Shown here piece by piece: positions 1 through 10,157 of a DNA stretch of 64,000 nt (position 1 is the stretch's first letter; every line of letters starts with the position of its first letter). Below the pieces are notes generated by a model. That model ran no database searches, was not told where the DNA came from, and saw nothing but the letters and a program-made list of their open reading frames with translations. The stretch comes from Pectobacterium brasiliense (GTDB lineage Bacteria; Pseudomonadota; Gammaproteobacteria; Enterobacterales; Enterobacteriaceae): NCBI RefSeq assembly GCF_016950255.1, contig NZ_JACGFN010000003.1, positions 62,001 through 126,000 on the forward strand, written 5' to 3'. The position numbers and the translations under genes are program-made.

Positions 1-1004
1 CCTAACGTGCTGCTCAACAGCGGCGTCGCCCCATGTTGCTTGATGTACTGGTGCAGCACTTTTTCCAGCTGTTCTGGGTTTCCGGCTTTGAGGCGTGGCA
101 TTAGCAGGATCAAACGTTCGTCATACTGGCGCTTGAGACCGTCGAGAATGATCTTCTGAGCGGTATCATGATCGTCACACTCGATCAGATGCTCAGCCAT
201 CGCGACTTGAAGCGGTATCTCATGGCGTACTTTGCGACTCTGATTATTCCACCATGACTTCAGCCCTTCGCTGCCGCCATCCGCCATTGCCTGATTCATC
301 AGGCCGATATAGGCCTGCTGCTGTAGATCCAGCAAACGTTGTTCAGGGTACAGGTTGATCTTGCGCATCGCAGGCAGAATATCCAGCAGCGCGCTATAAG
401 CGTGAGTACGCAGGAAAGCCTGCTCCGCTAAACGCAGCACCTCAGGGTGGCGGGGCGCGACTTCCAGCAGTTTGTCGACGCCGTGACGTGCGGCATGATC
501 TTCATTACGCGCTAGCTGAATACGCACGCGCGTAATATCCACCGGAAGCTGATCGGTGTCTGCAACCTCGGCAGCACGTTCCAGATATTGCTTGGTGCGG
601 AATTCGTCGCCGCGCTGCTGAGCGGCTTCTGCTGCCAGTAGGTAGTTAACCACGGGCTGCTCGGCATGGTCGGCATTGCGCGTCAGCAGTTTCTCTACCT
701 GTAAATAATCCCCCTCGGCCAGCTTGAGCAGCGCGGCTTTGGTTTGTTTTCTGGCGCGAGTGCGTTTGCGGCCGAGGAACCAGCCGCGCGTGCGGGATCC
801 GGTACGAAAGATCCGGCGGAGCACCCATTCCACTGCCAAAAAGGCGAGAAAGAACAGTATCAGCATAATGACCAGACCGGTCACGCTGGTTTGAATGTCA
901 TAGTTATCCGTTTGGATCAGGACGTAGCCTTGGTGACCCGCGACGATCGGGCCGATCACCACGCCTGCGATCAGGATCAGGAACAGCAATAAGACTTTTA
1001 GCAT
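1..1004 (-). CDS. hemY: HemY, inner-membrane heme-biosynthesis protein (partial, C-terminus beyond window)
   Basis: This is the N-terminal part (about 334 codons; the E. coli protein has about 398) of HemY, a membrane-anchored tetratricopeptide-type protein of the hem operon. Its role in late protoheme synthesis or porphyrin handling is known only loosely for enterobacteria. The protein begins MLKVLLLFLILIAG, a first membrane segment, followed by a second hydrophobic stretch near residues 42-62 and then a basic stretch. ATG at 1004 matches the usual family start; an in-frame ATG at 1010 overlaps the hemX stop and would add two residues. It is the last gene of hemC-hemD-hemX-hemY, transcribed leftward. 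The reading frame stays open to base 1, so truncation is only by the window edge. Confidence 0.93.
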   Translation of the reverse strand, partial: MLKVLLLFLILIAGVVIGPIVAGHQGYVLIQTDNYDIQTSVTGLVIMLILFFLAFLAVEWVLRRIFRTGSRTRGWFLGRKRTRARKQTKAALLKLAEGDYLQVEKLLTRNADHAEQPVVNYLLAAEAAQQRGDEFRTKQYLERAAEVADTDQLPVDITRVRIQLARNEDHAARHGVDKLLEVAPRHPEVLRLAEQAFLRTHAYSALLDILPAMRKINLYPEQRLLDLQQQAYIGLMNQAMADGGSEGLKSWWNNQSRKVRHEIPLQVAMAEHLIECDDHDTAQKIILDGLKRQYDERLILLMPRLKAGNPEQLEKVLHQYIKQHGATPLLSSTL

Positions 1005-1006
1005 GC

Positions 1007-2137
1007 TCATTCCCCTTGCTGTGTGGCTGGCGCTGGTGCCTGAGCCAGTAGGTTACGAACGCGCGTTTGCATCAGTTTTTCCAACAGCGCCTGACTTTGT
1101 AGCTCCGTTGGGACATCCAGTGAAACCGACTGCTGACTTAAGGCATCGAGCTGATCTAAAAAAGCCTGCGTCGTGGGGTCGGTGGTATCGAAGTAGGCGC
1201 GAACCCAGGTTGCTGCCGTTTCCAGCGACTGTTTGTACACTTCATTCTGGTGGCGAGGAATGGCCTGTGCGGCAACCAGTAGACGTGAGCGGATATTCTC
1301 GCGCAGATACACATCCTGATTCGGTGCCAGCAGCGGTTCGGCGGCGCTGTCGCGGCGGCGAATGGTGATAAAATCAGCCAGGAAATTGTGCCAGCTCTTG
1401 CTCAGATTTTGTCGCCACTCGTTCAAGGAGGCGGACAGCTCTGTGGTGTTGGCGTCCATCGGCGCTTCATCGGTGTTGTTGTCGGCGAGCTGCAAGTTAT
1501 CCAACTGATCGGTGAGCTGATTGACTTTCAGGATGATGCCATCAAAATCGACCTGACTTACGCCTGCCAGCGCACCGATATCGTTGGTCAGCGCGCGGCG
1601 GATTTCTATCAGGCTGGGATCGTTCATTTCTGCCAGGCTGGCGTCCGCGCTTTTCAGCAACGCGCCTGCGGTGGTGACGTCTTTGTCGCTCCACAGCTTG
1701 CGTCCTGCCAGTTTCACCAGAAAATCTGCCTGAGCAATCAGCCAGGTATTGGTGTCATGACTGGAAAGCGCCGCCAGCTTATCGCGCAGCTCGTCTGACT
1801 GACGCGTTAGCGCCTCAAGACGCTGTGCGGCCGTGTCCTGCGCTTTGCTTTGCTGCTGTTGAGCGTCCAGCCACTGCTGCTGCTCTTGCTTATGCTGCTG
1901 CTGCAAGGTGTTGAACTGCGCTTCCAGACGTTGAAGCGCGGCAGTTTCTTTCTGCGCCTGCTGGTGGCCGTGGTAATACAAGCCCGCGCCTATGGCTAAC
2001 GCAATAACAATTGCGATCGCCCCCAGCACGGCACCGCTACGTTTGGGCTGCGGTGCGGGATCCTGCTGCTGATGCGCGGGTTCAACCCGTTCAGCAACCT
2101 CGTCGGATGGAGCTGTGGGGGTATTGTGTTCCGTCAT
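1007..2137 (-). CDS. hemX: HemX, membrane-anchored protein of the hem operon (putative uroporphyrinogen-III C-methyltransferase family name)
   Basis: HemX is a 376-residue inner-membrane protein. The family is often named after uroporphyrinogen-III methyltransferase, but that activity is not established. A single membrane segment lies near residues 37-55, followed by a glutamine-rich region (about 65-115) that looks like a coiled coil, and then a conserved periplasmic-type domain containing LLAQADFLVKLAGRKLWSD and LRENIRSRLLVAAQA. I chose ATG at 2137 (MTEHNTPTAP) because it matches the E. coli start; an ATG at 2152 would add five residues with no family support. It is separated from hemD by 23 bases and overlaps the possible upstream hemY start. 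N-terminal sequence is low-complexity and poorly conserved, as in other enterobacteria. Confidence 0.92.
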   Translation of the reverse strand: MTEHNTPTAPSDEVAERVEPAHQQQDPAPQPKRSGAVLGAIAIVIALAIGAGLYYHGHQQAQKETAALQRLEAQFNTLQQQHKQEQQQWLDAQQQQSKAQDTAAQRLEALTRQSDELRDKLAALSSHDTNTWLIAQADFLVKLAGRKLWSDKDVTTAGALLKSADASLAEMNDPSLIEIRRALTNDIGALAGVSQVDFDGIILKVNQLTDQLDNLQLADNNTDEAPMDANTTELSASLNEWRQNLSKSWHNFLADFITIRRRDSAAEPLLAPNQDVYLRENIRSRLLVAAQAIPRHQNEVYKQSLETAATWVRAYFDTTDPTTQAFLDQLDALSQQSVSLDVPTELQSQALLEKLMQTRVRNLLAQAPAPATQQGE

Positions 2138-2160
2138 AATGGTACATCCCATGATCAGGT

Positions 2161-2901
2161 TTATTGTAGTGCGCGCACGAGCGCATCGTTATCGGCGTTA
2201 TCAGCCACTCGGATATCACGCCAGCCAAGCTGACGTGCCTGTTCAGCCAGCCGTTCGCTGACGACGATCAGCCAGCAGCCGAGTAACCAGGAAGCCCGAT
2301 AGTAATCAGGTACTAAAGTATAGATCCGTTGTAGCATTTCTCCGCTGGTGATCACCAGTTTGTCGATGCCTATTTGTTGCCAATGGCGGCTTTGCTCTAG
2401 CCCGTCATAGTGAACGTCTCTGCGCTGATAACATTCACAGTAGGTTACCTGTGCGCCGCGTTCGGTTAGCGTTTCTCCCAGCAATTCCCTGCCGCCGTTG
2501 CCGCGCAGCAATAATGCGCGTTTACCGGAAACATCTTGCAGGTCAGGAAGTTGCAGGAGCGTTTCGCTGGTTTCGCGCTCAGGTGGATAGGTTACCGGGT
2601 GTGCACTGATTTTATGCAGCGCCAGCGCGGTGGTACGGCCGATGGCGTAATAAGCGAGATGGGCAGGCCAACTGATGCCCGTACGTACCAGCATCGGATC
2701 GGCGTAATGAATGGCGTGTTGTGAGAGCGCAAACACCAAATCGTCGGCGCTCAGTGCCTGTAATAAGGCAGGCAGGCTGGCGAGTTCTCGTCCGGGGGAA
2801 AACTCGATCAGCGGGCTGTGCCAGGCGTTATAGCCGAGCTTTCTTAAACGGGTCACCAGTTGTTCGCCAGTTGGTGACGGACGGGTAACCAGAATCGTCA
2901 T
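2161..2901 (-). CDS. hemD: Uroporphyrinogen-III synthase
   Basis: HemD closes hydroxymethylbilane with inversion of ring D to give uroporphyrinogen III, the branch point to heme, siroheme and cobalamin. The 246-residue length equals that of E. coli. It begins [16 protein letters not shown] and carries the HemD-family segments around [13 protein letters not shown] and [13 protein letters not shown] (residues about 90 and 175), corresponding to the two alpha/beta domains that clamp the substrate. The ATG overlaps the hemC stop in an ATGA arrangement, so translation is probably coupled to hemC. It is cytosolic and in the hemCDXY operon. Confidence 0.95.
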   Translation of the reverse strand: MTILVTRPSPTGEQLVTRLRKLGYNAWHSPLIEFSPGRELASLPALLQALSADDLVFALSQHAIHYADPMLVRTGISWPAHLAYYAIGRTTALALHKISAHPVTYPPERETSETLLQLPDLQDVSGKRALLLRGNGGRELLGETLTERGAQVTYCECYQRRDVHYDGLEQSRHWQQIGIDKLVITSGEMLQRIYTLVPDYYRASWLLGCWLIVVSERLAEQARQLGWRDIRVADNADNDALVRALQ

Positions 2902-3839
2902 GATGAGCTTGACCCTTGATAAACGGCTTGAAGGATGGCGCTGGCCCCTTTGGCTAACAGCTCTTCAGCCAGTGCAATCCCGAGTTGTTCGGCATCGGAG
3001 ACGTTTCCTTTGCGTTCACCGACAATCATTTGGCTGCCGTCCGGCGCGCCGACCAACGCACGTAGCCACAGCGTATCGCCTTCCAGTTCAGCGTAGCTGC
3101 CAATCGGCACCTGACAGCCACCTTCAAGGCGTACATTCATGGCGCGTTCAGCCAGTACGCGGGCCGCGGTAGCGGGGTGATTGAGCGGGGCAAGAAGGTG
3201 ACGGACATGTTCGTCATCCAAACGGCATTCGATGCCGATAGCGCCTTGTCCAACGGCTGGCAGAGACTCTTCCGGGCTTAACGCACAGCGGATGCGCGCT
3301 TCAAGGCCGAGACGTTTCAGGCCCGCGACCGCAAGAATAATGGCGTCATACTCGCCGTTATCCAGTTTTGACAGGCGTGTGCCGACATTACCGCGCAAAT
3401 CTCGAATCACCAGATCGGGACGTCGTGCGCGCAGCTGGCACTGACGGCGCAGGCTGGAGGTGCCGACACAGCTGCCTTGCGGTAATTGATCGAGGCTGTC
3501 GTAATGATTGGAAACAAAAGCGTCGCGTGGGTCGTCGCGCTCGCAAATGGTGGTCAGACCGAGGCCGTCTGGGAATTCGACAGGGACATCTTTCATGGAG
3601 TGGACGGCAATATCGGCGCGCCCTTCAAGCAGCGCCAATTCCAGTTCTTTAACAAACAATCCTTTACCGCCGACCTTTGCCAGTGGCGTATCGAGAATGA
3701 TGTCGCCGCGGGTGACCATCGGCACCAGCTCCACGTGTAAATCCGGGTAGAGGTGGTTCAGACACTGCTGAACATATCGTGCTTGCCACAGGGCGAGCGG
3801 GCTTTGTCGGGTGGCAATTCTAATAATATTGGCTAACAT
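2898..3839 (-). CDS. hemC: Hydroxymethylbilane synthase (porphobilinogen deaminase)
   Basis: HemC polymerises four porphobilinogen molecules into hydroxymethylbilane using a dipyrromethane cofactor. The 313-residue protein starting [15 protein letters not shown] has the same length as the E. coli enzyme. Cofactor-bearing Cys242 is present in [10 protein letters not shown], and catalytic Asp84 in [12 protein letters not shown] longer reading frame from 3878 exists, but its extra 13 residues do not belong to the family, so I use the ATG at 3839. It is the first gene of the leftward hem operon and diverges from cyaA across a 337-base intergenic region, the same arrangement as in E. coli. Confidence 0.97.
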   Translation of the reverse strand: MLANIIRIATRQSPLALWQARYVQQCLNHLYPDLHVELVPMVTRGDIILDTPLAKVGGKGLFVKELELALLEGRADIAVHSMKDVPVEFPDGLGLTTICERDDPRDAFVSNHYDSLDQLPQGSCVGTSSLRRQCQLRARRPDLVIRDLRGNVGTRLSKLDNGEYDAIILAVAGLKRLGLEARIRCALSPEESLPAVGQGAIGIECRLDDEHVRHLLAPLNHPATAARVLAERAMNVRLEGGCQVPIGSYAELEGDTLWLRALVGAPDGSQMIVGERKGNVSDAEQLGIALAEELLAKGASAILQAVYQGSSSS

Positions 3840-4176
3840 GCTTGATACCGTTTTTATCATTTTCCGCCATCGTATCATTGATGGTGCGTTGGTGTCAGGT
3901 TGTGGGCATTAGCGGTGCGCCTTTTAAAACGGTCTGAAATTCGGGTGCCGCATACATAGATAGGAAGCCGTGCTGATGCAGTCGGGTAGGTAAATTCGTA
4001 ATAAAGCAAGATAGATAAGTCTAACTTTCTTTACTTTCTTTACGCCCAATCAGCAAGGTGTTAAATTGATCACGTTTCCAGCAATAATTCGCTAAACATA
4101 AACATTCTTCTAATTCATCATGCGGATTTGGAACACGGGGTTTTTCTAGGCACTGGGATAAATCAGGCGAAACGTC
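3840..4176. other. hemC-cyaA divergent intergenic region (337 bases)
   Basis: This stretch separates the divergent hemC and cyaA genes and must hold both promoters. The only site I can name is the CRP site at 4056-4077. The rest is AT-rich, especially 3990-4050. A 68-codon open frame on the minus strand runs across it and into cyaA, but I do not consider it a gene. Confidence 0.6.
4056..4077. promoter_or_regulatory. CRP binding site in the cyaA promoter region
   Basis: The core reads TGTTA-N6-TCACG (4059-4074), and the flanking sequence (CAATCAGCAAGGTG upstream, TTGATCACGTTT downstream) looks almost identical to the known E. coli cyaA CRP site as I remember it. In E. coli, cAMP-CRP bound here represses the main cyaA promoter, a feedback on cAMP synthesis. 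Conservation against an otherwise diverged intergenic region supports the same role here. Confidence 0.85.
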
Positions 4177-6735
4177 TTGTACTTCTACATCGAGACTTTG
4201 AAGCAAAGACTGGATGCGATCAACCAACTGCGTGTTGACCGTGCTCTGGGAGCAATGAAACCCGCTTTTCAGCAGGTTTACAGTCTTCTGCCCATTTTAT
4301 TACATCATCATCACCCGTTGATGCCCGGCTACCTTGAAGGCAAGGTGCCTCACGGTATCTGCACTCACACGCCTGATGAAAAGCAGCAACAGTACCTTGA
4401 TGGCATCGCGTTGCGCTGGGGTCAATTTGACTGTTCTCATCCGCAGGGTGAACTGCCGATCACGGGCATCTATTCAATGGGAAGCACCTCGTCTATCGGG
4501 CAGAGCTGTAGCTCCGATCTCGATATCTGGGTGTGCCACCAATCCTGGCTGGATAGCGAAGAACGCCAACTCCTACAGAAGAAATGTACGCTGCTTGAGC
4601 AGTGGGCTGCGGCGCAGGGCGCTGAGGTCAGCTTCTTCCTGATGGATGAAAGCCGTTTCCGCCACAATGAAAGCGGTAGCCTGAGCGGCGAAGACTGCGG
4701 CACCATGCAGCACATCCTATTACTCGACGAATTCTACCGCACCGCCGTGCGTATGGCGGGTAAACGTATTCTGTGGAACATGGTGCCGGTCGAGGAAGAA
4801 TCTCACTACGACGAGTATGTGCTGTCGCTCTACTCGCAAGGAGCGCTGGCTCCTAACGAGTGGATGGATTTAGGCGGCCTGAGCACGTTGTCGGCGGAAG
4901 AGTATTTCGGCGCGAGTCTCTGGCAGCTCTATAAAAGCATCGATTCCCCCTATAAAGCCGTACTGAAGACGCTGCTGTTGGAAGCCTATTCCTGGGAATA
5001 CCCGGACACAAGCCTGCTGTCGACTGAAATTAAAAAACGTCTGCATGACGGCGAGATCGTCTCTTTCGGGCTTGATCCTTACTGCATGATGTTGGATCGC
5101 GTGACGCACTATCTGACGGCGATCAACGATCCCACGCGTCTCGATCTGGCGCGTCGATGTTTCTACTTAAAAGTCTGTGAAAAGCTCTCCAGAGAAAAAG
5201 CCTGTGTCGGCTGGCGTCGTCAGATTCTGAGCCAACTGGTGCAAGAATGGGGATGGAGCGACAAACATCTGGCGATGCTGGATAACCGCGCTAACTGGAA
5301 AATCGAACAGGTACGCGAAGCACATAATGAGCTGTTGGATGCGATGATGCAGACCTATCGCAACCTGATTCGCTTCGCCCGCCGCAATAATCTGAGCGTC
5401 AGCGCCAGCCCGCAGGATATCGGTGTGTTGACCCGTAAACTGTACGCTGCGTTTGAAGCGCTGCCGGGTAAAGTTACCCTGCTGAACCCACAAATTTCGC
5501 CCGATTTGTCGGAGCCGAATTTAACCTTTATCTATGTTCCGGCAGGTCGCGCGAACCGTTCTGGCTGGTACCTGTACAATCAGGCACCGTCGATGGATGC
5601 GATCGTCAGCCATCAGCCGCTGGAATATAACCGCTATCTGAACAAACTGGTGGCGTGGGCGTATTTTAATGGCCTGCTGACGCCAAGCACGCGCCTGTAT
5701 ATTAAAGGTAACGAGCTGTGCGACATCACGCGCCTGCAAGCATTGGTGGACGACGTAGCCAGCCACTTCCCGCTGCGTCTGCCTGCCCCCACACCAAAGG
5801 CGCTGTACAGCCCGTGTGAAATTCGTCATCTGGCGATTATCGTCAATCTGGAACACGATCCGACGGCGGCCTTCCGCAATCAGGTGGTGCATTTCGACTT
5901 CCGTCATCTGGATGTCTTTAGCTTCGGCCAGCAGCAGCAGTGTCTGGTTGGCAGTATCGACCTGCTGTATCGCAACTCGTGGAACGAAGTACGTACGCTG
6001 CATTTCAGCGGCGAACAGGCGGTGTTGGAAGCGCTGAAAACCATTCTGGGCAAAATGCATCAGGATGCGGCGCTGCCGGAATCGCTGGAAGTCTTCTGCT
6101 ACAGCCAGCACCTGCGCGGGCTGATTCGTACCCGCGTGCAGCAGTTGGTGTCCGAATGCATTGAGCTGCGCCTGACCAGTACGCGTCAGCAAGAGCCAGG
6201 GCGTTTTAAAGCGGTGAAAGTGGCGGGGCAAACCTGGGGCTTGTTCTTCGAGCGGCTGAGTGTATCGGTGCAGAAGCTGGAAAATGCGGTCGAGTTTTAT
6301 GGCGCGATTTCCAACAACAAACTGCAAGGTCAGCCGGTTCAGGTTGAAACCAACCATGTGCATTTACCTCCGGTGGTCGATGGCGTCGCCAGCGAAGGGA
6401 TCATCCAATTCTTCTTTGAAGATCTGACGGAAAATCAGGGCTTTAATATTTATATTCTGGATGAATCGAATCGCGTCGAGGTGTATCACCATTGTGAGGG
6501 CAGTAAAGAGGAGCTGGTGCGTGATGTCAGCCGCTTCTATTCGTCTTCGCACGATCGCTTTACCTACGGCTCCAGCTTTATCAATTTCAACCTGCCGCAG
6601 TTCTACCAAATCGTACAGCTGGACGGTCGCACGCAGGTGATCCCGTTCCGCAGCAGCGCACTTTCTCATCTGTGCATTACACCCGCAGTGGATGATGAGG
6701 TGACGACGATGAAGCAGCGGCTACAGATTCTATAA
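4177..6735 (+). CDS. cyaA: Class I adenylate cyclase
   Basis: CyaA makes cAMP, the CRP ligand, and responds to the phosphotransferase system. The protein is 852 residues (E. coli 848). The N-terminal catalytic domain carries the nucleotidyltransferase-like motif GSTSS (102-106) followed by metal-binding Asp114 and Asp116 in SSDLDIWVC; the C-terminal half is the regulatory domain that senses glucose through the PTS. The start is TTG at 4177, matching the weak UUG start of E. coli cyaA, with no stronger start nearby; this is thought to keep expression low. It diverges from hemC and is preceded by a CRP site at 4056-4077. The C-terminal 15 residues diverge from E. coli. Confidence 0.97.
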   Translation: MYFYIETLKQRLDAINQLRVDRALGAMKPAFQQVYSLLPILLHHHHPLMPGYLEGKVPHGICTHTPDEKQQQYLDGIALRWGQFDCSHPQGELPITGIYSMGSTSSIGQSCSSDLDIWVCHQSWLDSEERQLLQKKCTLLEQWAAAQGAEVSFFLMDESRFRHNESGSLSGEDCGTMQHILLLDEFYRTAVRMAGKRILWNMVPVEEESHYDEYVLSLYSQGALAPNEWMDLGGLSTLSAEEYFGASLWQLYKSIDSPYKAVLKTLLLEAYSWEYPDTSLLSTEIKKRLHDGEIVSFGLDPYCMMLDRVTHYLTAINDPTRLDLARRCFYLKVCEKLSREKACVGWRRQILSQLVQEWGWSDKHLAMLDNRANWKIEQVREAHNELLDAMMQTYRNLIRFARRNNLSVSASPQDIGVLTRKLYAAFEALPGKVTLLNPQISPDLSEPNLTFIYVPAGRANRSGWYLYNQAPSMDAIVSHQPLEYNRYLNKLVAWAYFNGLLTPSTRLYIKGNELCDITRLQALVDDVASHFPLRLPAPTPKALYSPCEIRHLAIIVNLEHDPTAAFRNQVVHFDFRHLDVFSFGQQQQCLVGSIDLLYRNSWNEVRTLHFSGEQAVLEALKTILGKMHQDAALPESLEVFCYSQHLRGLIRTRVQQLVSECIELRLTSTRQQEPGRFKAVKVAGQTWGLFFERLSVSVQKLENAVEFYGAISNNKLQGQPVQVETNHVHLPPVVDGVASEGIIQFFFEDLTENQGFNIYILDESNRVEVYHHCEGSKEELVRDVSRFYSSSHDRFTYGSSFINFNLPQFYQIVQLDGRTQVIPFRSSALSHLCITPAVDDEVTTMKQRLQIL

Positions 6736-6781
6736 CGTTCTGACCACTTGGCTTTCAGCGTATTCAGAAAGGGATGTATTG

Positions 6782-7954
6782 ATGGATTCGTTGCAACGCC
6801 GAAACCTGATACTGCTGGCACTCGGACAAGGGCTGACCGGCAGTATTATTTCCCTGATGACGCTCTGTTCTACGTTGGTTGGCGTATTAATGACGCCGGT
6901 TCCGCTGTTGACCACGCTGCCGATTACCGCGACGGTATGCGGTGCGGCGCTCATGATCTATACCGTTTCGTCGCTGATGACGAAATATGGCAGGCGCAAT
7001 GCGTTCATCATCGGCACGCTGCTGGGGCTGGTAGGCGCGCTGTTGGCGGCGCTGGCGATTCTGCTACACAGCTTCTCCCTCTTTGTATTTTCGACGTTTG
7101 TGCTGGGGATGTCCTGCGCCTTCAATCAGTATTATCGCTTCGCTGCGGCTGAAATTTTTACCGACAATCAGCAGAAAAATCGTGCTATTTCGTGGGTGAT
7201 CAGCGGCGGTATCCTCGGCGGTTTTCTCGGCCCGTTCGCGGCCAGCCAGTCTTCTCAGCTCTGGGCGTCGTACCCGTTTCTCGGCAGCTTTATCGCCGCG
7301 GCCTGCATCTGTGTTATCACGTCTCTGCTGTTGCTTGGCCTGAAACTGCCTCCGATGTCCGTTGCCACGGTCAGTACTCAGCGTAGTGAACCGCTGGCGT
7401 CAATCCTGAAAAGTCGGGCATTTGTGCTGGGAACGGCAAGCTGTTCTGTCGGGTTTGTGGTGATGACGCTATTAATGAATTCCGTGCCGTTGGCGATGCA
7501 CCAGCACCACTTTTCCGTCAGCCACAGTGCGACGGTGTTGCAGTGGCACTTTGTGGCGATGTATGCGCCCGCGCTGCTGTTAGTGCTGCTGGCGAAGCGA
7601 CTGACGCCGATTCAGGTCGTGGTGATTGGCATGGTGTGTAACGTTGTCGGGGTAGCGGTCGCGCTAAGCGGTTTGACGTTCTGGCACTTCCTTTTTGCGC
7701 TGATGCTGTTCGGCGTCGGGTGGGCGTTTATGTTCAACGGCGGGACATTCATGCTGAACGCGTTTACCCATTCAGTGCATAAATCCCGTTTGCAGGGGAT
7801 TAACTCGCTGGTGATTTACGTGCCTAACGCGCTGGCTTCGTTATCTGCCGGTAGCCTGATGGCGCTAACCAGCGGTTGGCCGCTGGTCAATATGGTGGGT
7901 ATCGGCATGCTGTTGTTGCTGGTTCTGGGGTTGATCATTTTGGGACGGCGCTGA
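6782..7954 (+). CDS. Major facilitator superfamily transporter, substrate unknown
   Basis: A 390-residue polytopic membrane protein with about twelve hydrophobic segments and MFS character: a loop motif with KYGRRNAF after the second or third helix, and a shorter central cytoplasmic loop near residues 190-205. It resembles drug or metabolite efflux carriers, but I cannot assign a substrate or subfamily. ATG at 6782 is preceded by AAAGGGA; a TTG three bases upstream is less likely. It lies 46 bases after cyaA on the same strand and is convergent with cyaY. E. coli has no gene here, so this is an insertion relative to that order. Composition is like its neighbours, so recent transfer is not indicated. 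Confidence 0.85.
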   Translation: MDSLQRRNLILLALGQGLTGSIISLMTLCSTLVGVLMTPVPLLTTLPITATVCGAALMIYTVSSLMTKYGRRNAFIIGTLLGLVGALLAALAILLHSFSLFVFSTFVLGMSCAFNQYYRFAAAEIFTDNQQKNRAISWVISGGILGGFLGPFAASQSSQLWASYPFLGSFIAAACICVITSLLLLGLKLPPMSVATVSTQRSEPLASILKSRAFVLGTASCSVGFVVMTLLMNSVPLAMHQHHFSVSHSATVLQWHFVAMYAPALLLVLLAKRLTPIQVVVIGMVCNVVGVAVALSGLTFWHFLFALMLFGVGWAFMFNGGTFMLNAFTHSVHKSRLQGINSLVIYVPNALASLSAGSLMALTSGWPLVNMVGIGMLLLLVLGLIILGRR

Positions 7955-7988
7955 GCGGTGGAGCGCCGCGAGATCGTTGAAAAGGCGG

Positions 7989-8309
7989 TTACCCGAAGTG
8001 AACGGTTTCCCCTGCCTGATCCGAGCAGGCTGCTGACAGCAGCGCGATAAAATCTTCACCGCTGCGATCGCATACCCAGCGTTCCGCCTGACGGTTGAAG
8101 TGGTAACCGCCCGTTTTGGTCGCCAGCCAGATTTGGTGTAGCGGTTCCTGCCGATTGATCACGATTTTGCTGCCGTTCTCAAAGCTCAGCGTCATCACGC
8201 CGCCGTTAGTTTCGTAATCGATGTCGGCATCACCCTCAAACCGATCCAGCGTTTCTTCCAACTGAAGCATGAGTTCGTCGGCTAATTGGTGGAACTCGCT
8301 ATCGTTCAT
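7989..8309 (-). CDS. cyaY: CyaY, bacterial frataxin
   Basis: CyaY binds iron and modulates the IscS-IscU iron-sulfur cluster assembly machinery. At 106 residues it has the family length. The acidic first helix (residues about 4-30, with [17 protein letters not shown]) forms the iron-binding ridge, followed by the beta-sheet core with [21 protein letters not shown] and the conserved [15 protein letters not shown]. It is cytosolic. It lies opposite lptM, as in E. coli, where cyaY is convergent to or flanked by cyaA and dapF genes. Confidence 0.96.
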   Translation of the reverse strand: MNDSEFHQLADELMLQLEETLDRFEGDADIDYETNGGVMTLSFENGSKIVINRQEPLHQIWLATKTGGYHFNRQAERWVCDRSGEDFIALLSAACSDQAGETVHFG

Positions 8310-8386
8310 TTTCGATTCCTATTGATTTTCATGATCCACCTGCGATTATAGAGAGCATACGAGTATTAATGACAGGTCTTAACGTG

Positions 8387-8554
8387 ATGAAGAACGTATT
8401 TCGCCAGCTTTTTCTGGTGTTAGCCGTAGTGAGTTTATTCGGTTGTGGTCTGAAAGGGCCGCTTTATATGCCTGCCGATGGCAAATCTGGTGCGTCAACG
8501 ACTCAGCCAAATGAGAACCAGCCGCCGCAAAAGAAAGCGTCAGTACGTCCTTAA
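8387..8554 (+). CDS. lptM: LptM (YifL), small lipoprotein assisting LptD assembly
   Basis: A 55-residue lipoprotein. The signal peptide (MKNVFRQLFLVLAVVSLFG) ends in a lipobox LFGC with Cys20 as the lipidated residue, followed by the family signature GLKGPLY. The E. coli homologue helps the outer-membrane LPS translocon LptD/E mature. An in-frame ATG at 8369 would add six residues, but the start at 8387 gives the canonical signal peptide. It lies just upstream of dapF, as in E. coli. The mature tail is short and Gln/Pro/Lys-rich with little conservation. Confidence 0.93.
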   Translation: MKNVFRQLFLVLAVVSLFGCGLKGPLYMPADGKSGASTTQPNENQPPQKKASVRP

Positions 8555-8631
8555 TGCGTGACGGTAATAATAAATAACAGGTCACGTAGATGTTTATCGC
8601 GCCCGGTTAAGCAAGCGGGGGAGTCAGGATA

Positions 8632-9456
8632 ATGCAGTTCGCTAAGATGCACGGGTTAGGCAACGATTTCATGGTTGTTGATGCCGTTACGCAAAACGTT
8701 TATTTTTCACCCGAATTGATTCGCCGTTTGGCGGATCGACACTGTGGTGTAGGGTTCGACCAATTGCTGGTCGTCGAGCCGCCCTACGATCCTGAGCTGG
8801 ATTTCCATTACCGCATTTTTAACGCGGATGGCAGCGAAGTCGCGCAGTGCGGCAATGGCGCGCGCTGCTTTGCTCGTTTTGTTCGCCTGAAAGGGTTGAC
8901 CAACAAGCGTGATATTGCCGTCAGTACGCAGACAGGCCGGATGGTGCTGTCGGTGACCGATGACGAACTGGTACGCGTCAATATGGGCGAACCCAATTTC
9001 GAGCCGCAACAGGTGCCTTTCCGCGCGGTCAAAGCGGAGAAAACCTACATCATGCGTGCCGACGAACATACGGTGCTGTGTGGCGTGGTGTCGATGGGCA
9101 ACCCGCATTGTGTGATTCAGGTTGAGGATGTGGAAACGGCGAAGGTGGACACGCTGGGGCCGCTGTTGGAAAGCCACGAGCGTTTTCCCGAGCGTGCCAA
9201 CATCGGTTTTATGCAAGTGGTTGATAGCCACGCTGTCCGTCTGCGGGTGTACGAACGCGGTGCGGGAGAAACGCAGGCGTGCGGTAGCGGCGCGTGCGCT
9301 GCTGTGGCGGTAGGGATCCAGCAGGGATTATTGTCCGCGAGCGTTCGCGTATCGCTGCCGGGCGGGGAGTTGGATATCCAGTGGGATGGGCCGGGGCATC
9401 CGTTATTCATGACCGGGCCTGCAACGCATGTCTACGATGGATTTATTCATTTATGA
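8632..9456 (+). CDS. dapF: Diaminopimelate epimerase
   Basis: DapF interconverts LL- and meso-diaminopimelate, needed for peptidoglycan and lysine. The 274-residue protein has the two catalytic cysteines of this cofactor-independent racemase: Cys73 in AQCGNGARC and Cys217 in ACGSGACAA. The N-terminus [13 protein letters not shown] is the family signature. The stop overlaps the next start (ATGA at 9453-9456), so dapF-yigA-xerC-yigB form a tightly coupled run of four genes, as in E. coli. Confidence 0.97.
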   Translation: MQFAKMHGLGNDFMVVDAVTQNVYFSPELIRRLADRHCGVGFDQLLVVEPPYDPELDFHYRIFNADGSEVAQCGNGARCFARFVRLKGLTNKRDIAVSTQTGRMVLSVTDDELVRVNMGEPNFEPQQVPFRAVKAEKTYIMRADEHTVLCGVVSMGNPHCVIQVEDVETAKVDTLGPLLESHERFPERANIGFMQVVDSHAVRLRVYERGAGETQACGSGACAAVAVGIQQGLLSASVRVSLPGGELDIQWDGPGHPLFMTGPATHVYDGFIHL

Positions 9457-10157
9457 AGAATGTCGAGGAACAGGCAGAGCGCGAGATCGCACTCAGTGAC
9501 GAGATGGTTTTGCAGTTCCTGCAACAGAATCCCGATTTTTTTATCCGCAATGCGCGTCCCGTCGAGCAGATGCGCATTCCTCACCCCGTCAGGGGAACCG
9601 TGTCGCTGGTGGAATGGCAGCTGGCACGTCAGCGTAACCACATTACTCAGCTTGAGGAAGAAATCACGCTGTTGATGGAACAGGCGGGGGCGAACGAAGT
9701 GCTGTTCAATCGCCTGCTTGGGTTACAAACTGAATTGGCGTCGGCGGATAGCCTGACGGACATGTTGGATCGCTTGCAGCGCTGGGCGCGTCAGCTTGGT
9801 CTGGCGGGCGCAACGGTTCGTCTGTTTAATGATAAATGGCGCCTTGGCGCGCCTTCTGGTTTTACCCACCTTGGGCTAAACCGCTCCACCTTTGAGCCGC
9901 TGCGCATTCAGCGCTTCGGACAACATAACCACTATCTTGGCAGTCTGAACGGGCCGGAACTGTTGCTTCTGCTGCCACAGGCCAGACAGGTTGGGTCGGT
10001 CGCGCTATCGCTTATGGGAAATCATCACGATTTGGGCGTGCTGATTTTCAGCAGCCGCGACAGCCACCATTATCAGGATGGCATGGGAACCGTGCTGCTT
10101 CAGCAAATGGCCATGATGCTGCCAGCGATGTTGGCGCGCTGGGTTGAGCGGGCATGA
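9453..10157 (+). CDS. yigA: YigA, DUF484 family protein
   Basis: A 234-residue cytosolic protein of the DUF484 family, whose function is not established; the central part looks GAF-like. Signature segments include [15 protein letters not shown] (residues about 18-32) and the C-terminal [17 protein letters not shown] longer frame opens at 9294 inside dapF, but the ATG at 9453, overlapping the dapF stop, gives the family start [12 protein letters not shown]. Its conserved position between dapF and xerC suggests a housekeeping role, but nothing in the sequence defines it. Confidence 0.93.
   Translation: MKNVEEQAEREIALSDEMVLQFLQQNPDFFIRNARPVEQMRIPHPVRGTVSLVEWQLARQRNHITQLEEEITLLMEQAGANEVLFNRLLGLQTELASADSLTDMLDRLQRWARQLGLAGATVRLFNDKWRLGAPSGFTHLGLNRSTFEPLRIQRFGQHNHYLGSLNGPELLLLLPQARQVGSVALSLMGNHHDLGVLIFSSRDSHHYQDGMGTVLLQQMAMMLPAMLARWVERA

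Noticed and set aside
4021..4227. 68-codon minus-strand open frame covering the cyaA promoter, CRP site and start
   Set aside because: It overlaps a strongly conserved CRP site and the cyaA start, shows no recognisable protein features, and its AT-rich content explains the chance frame.
5521..6363. 280-codon open frame antisense to cyaA
   Set aside because: Mirror frame of a highly conserved gene with strong codon bias; residue composition (His, Gln, Arg-rich) is typical of antisense shadows.
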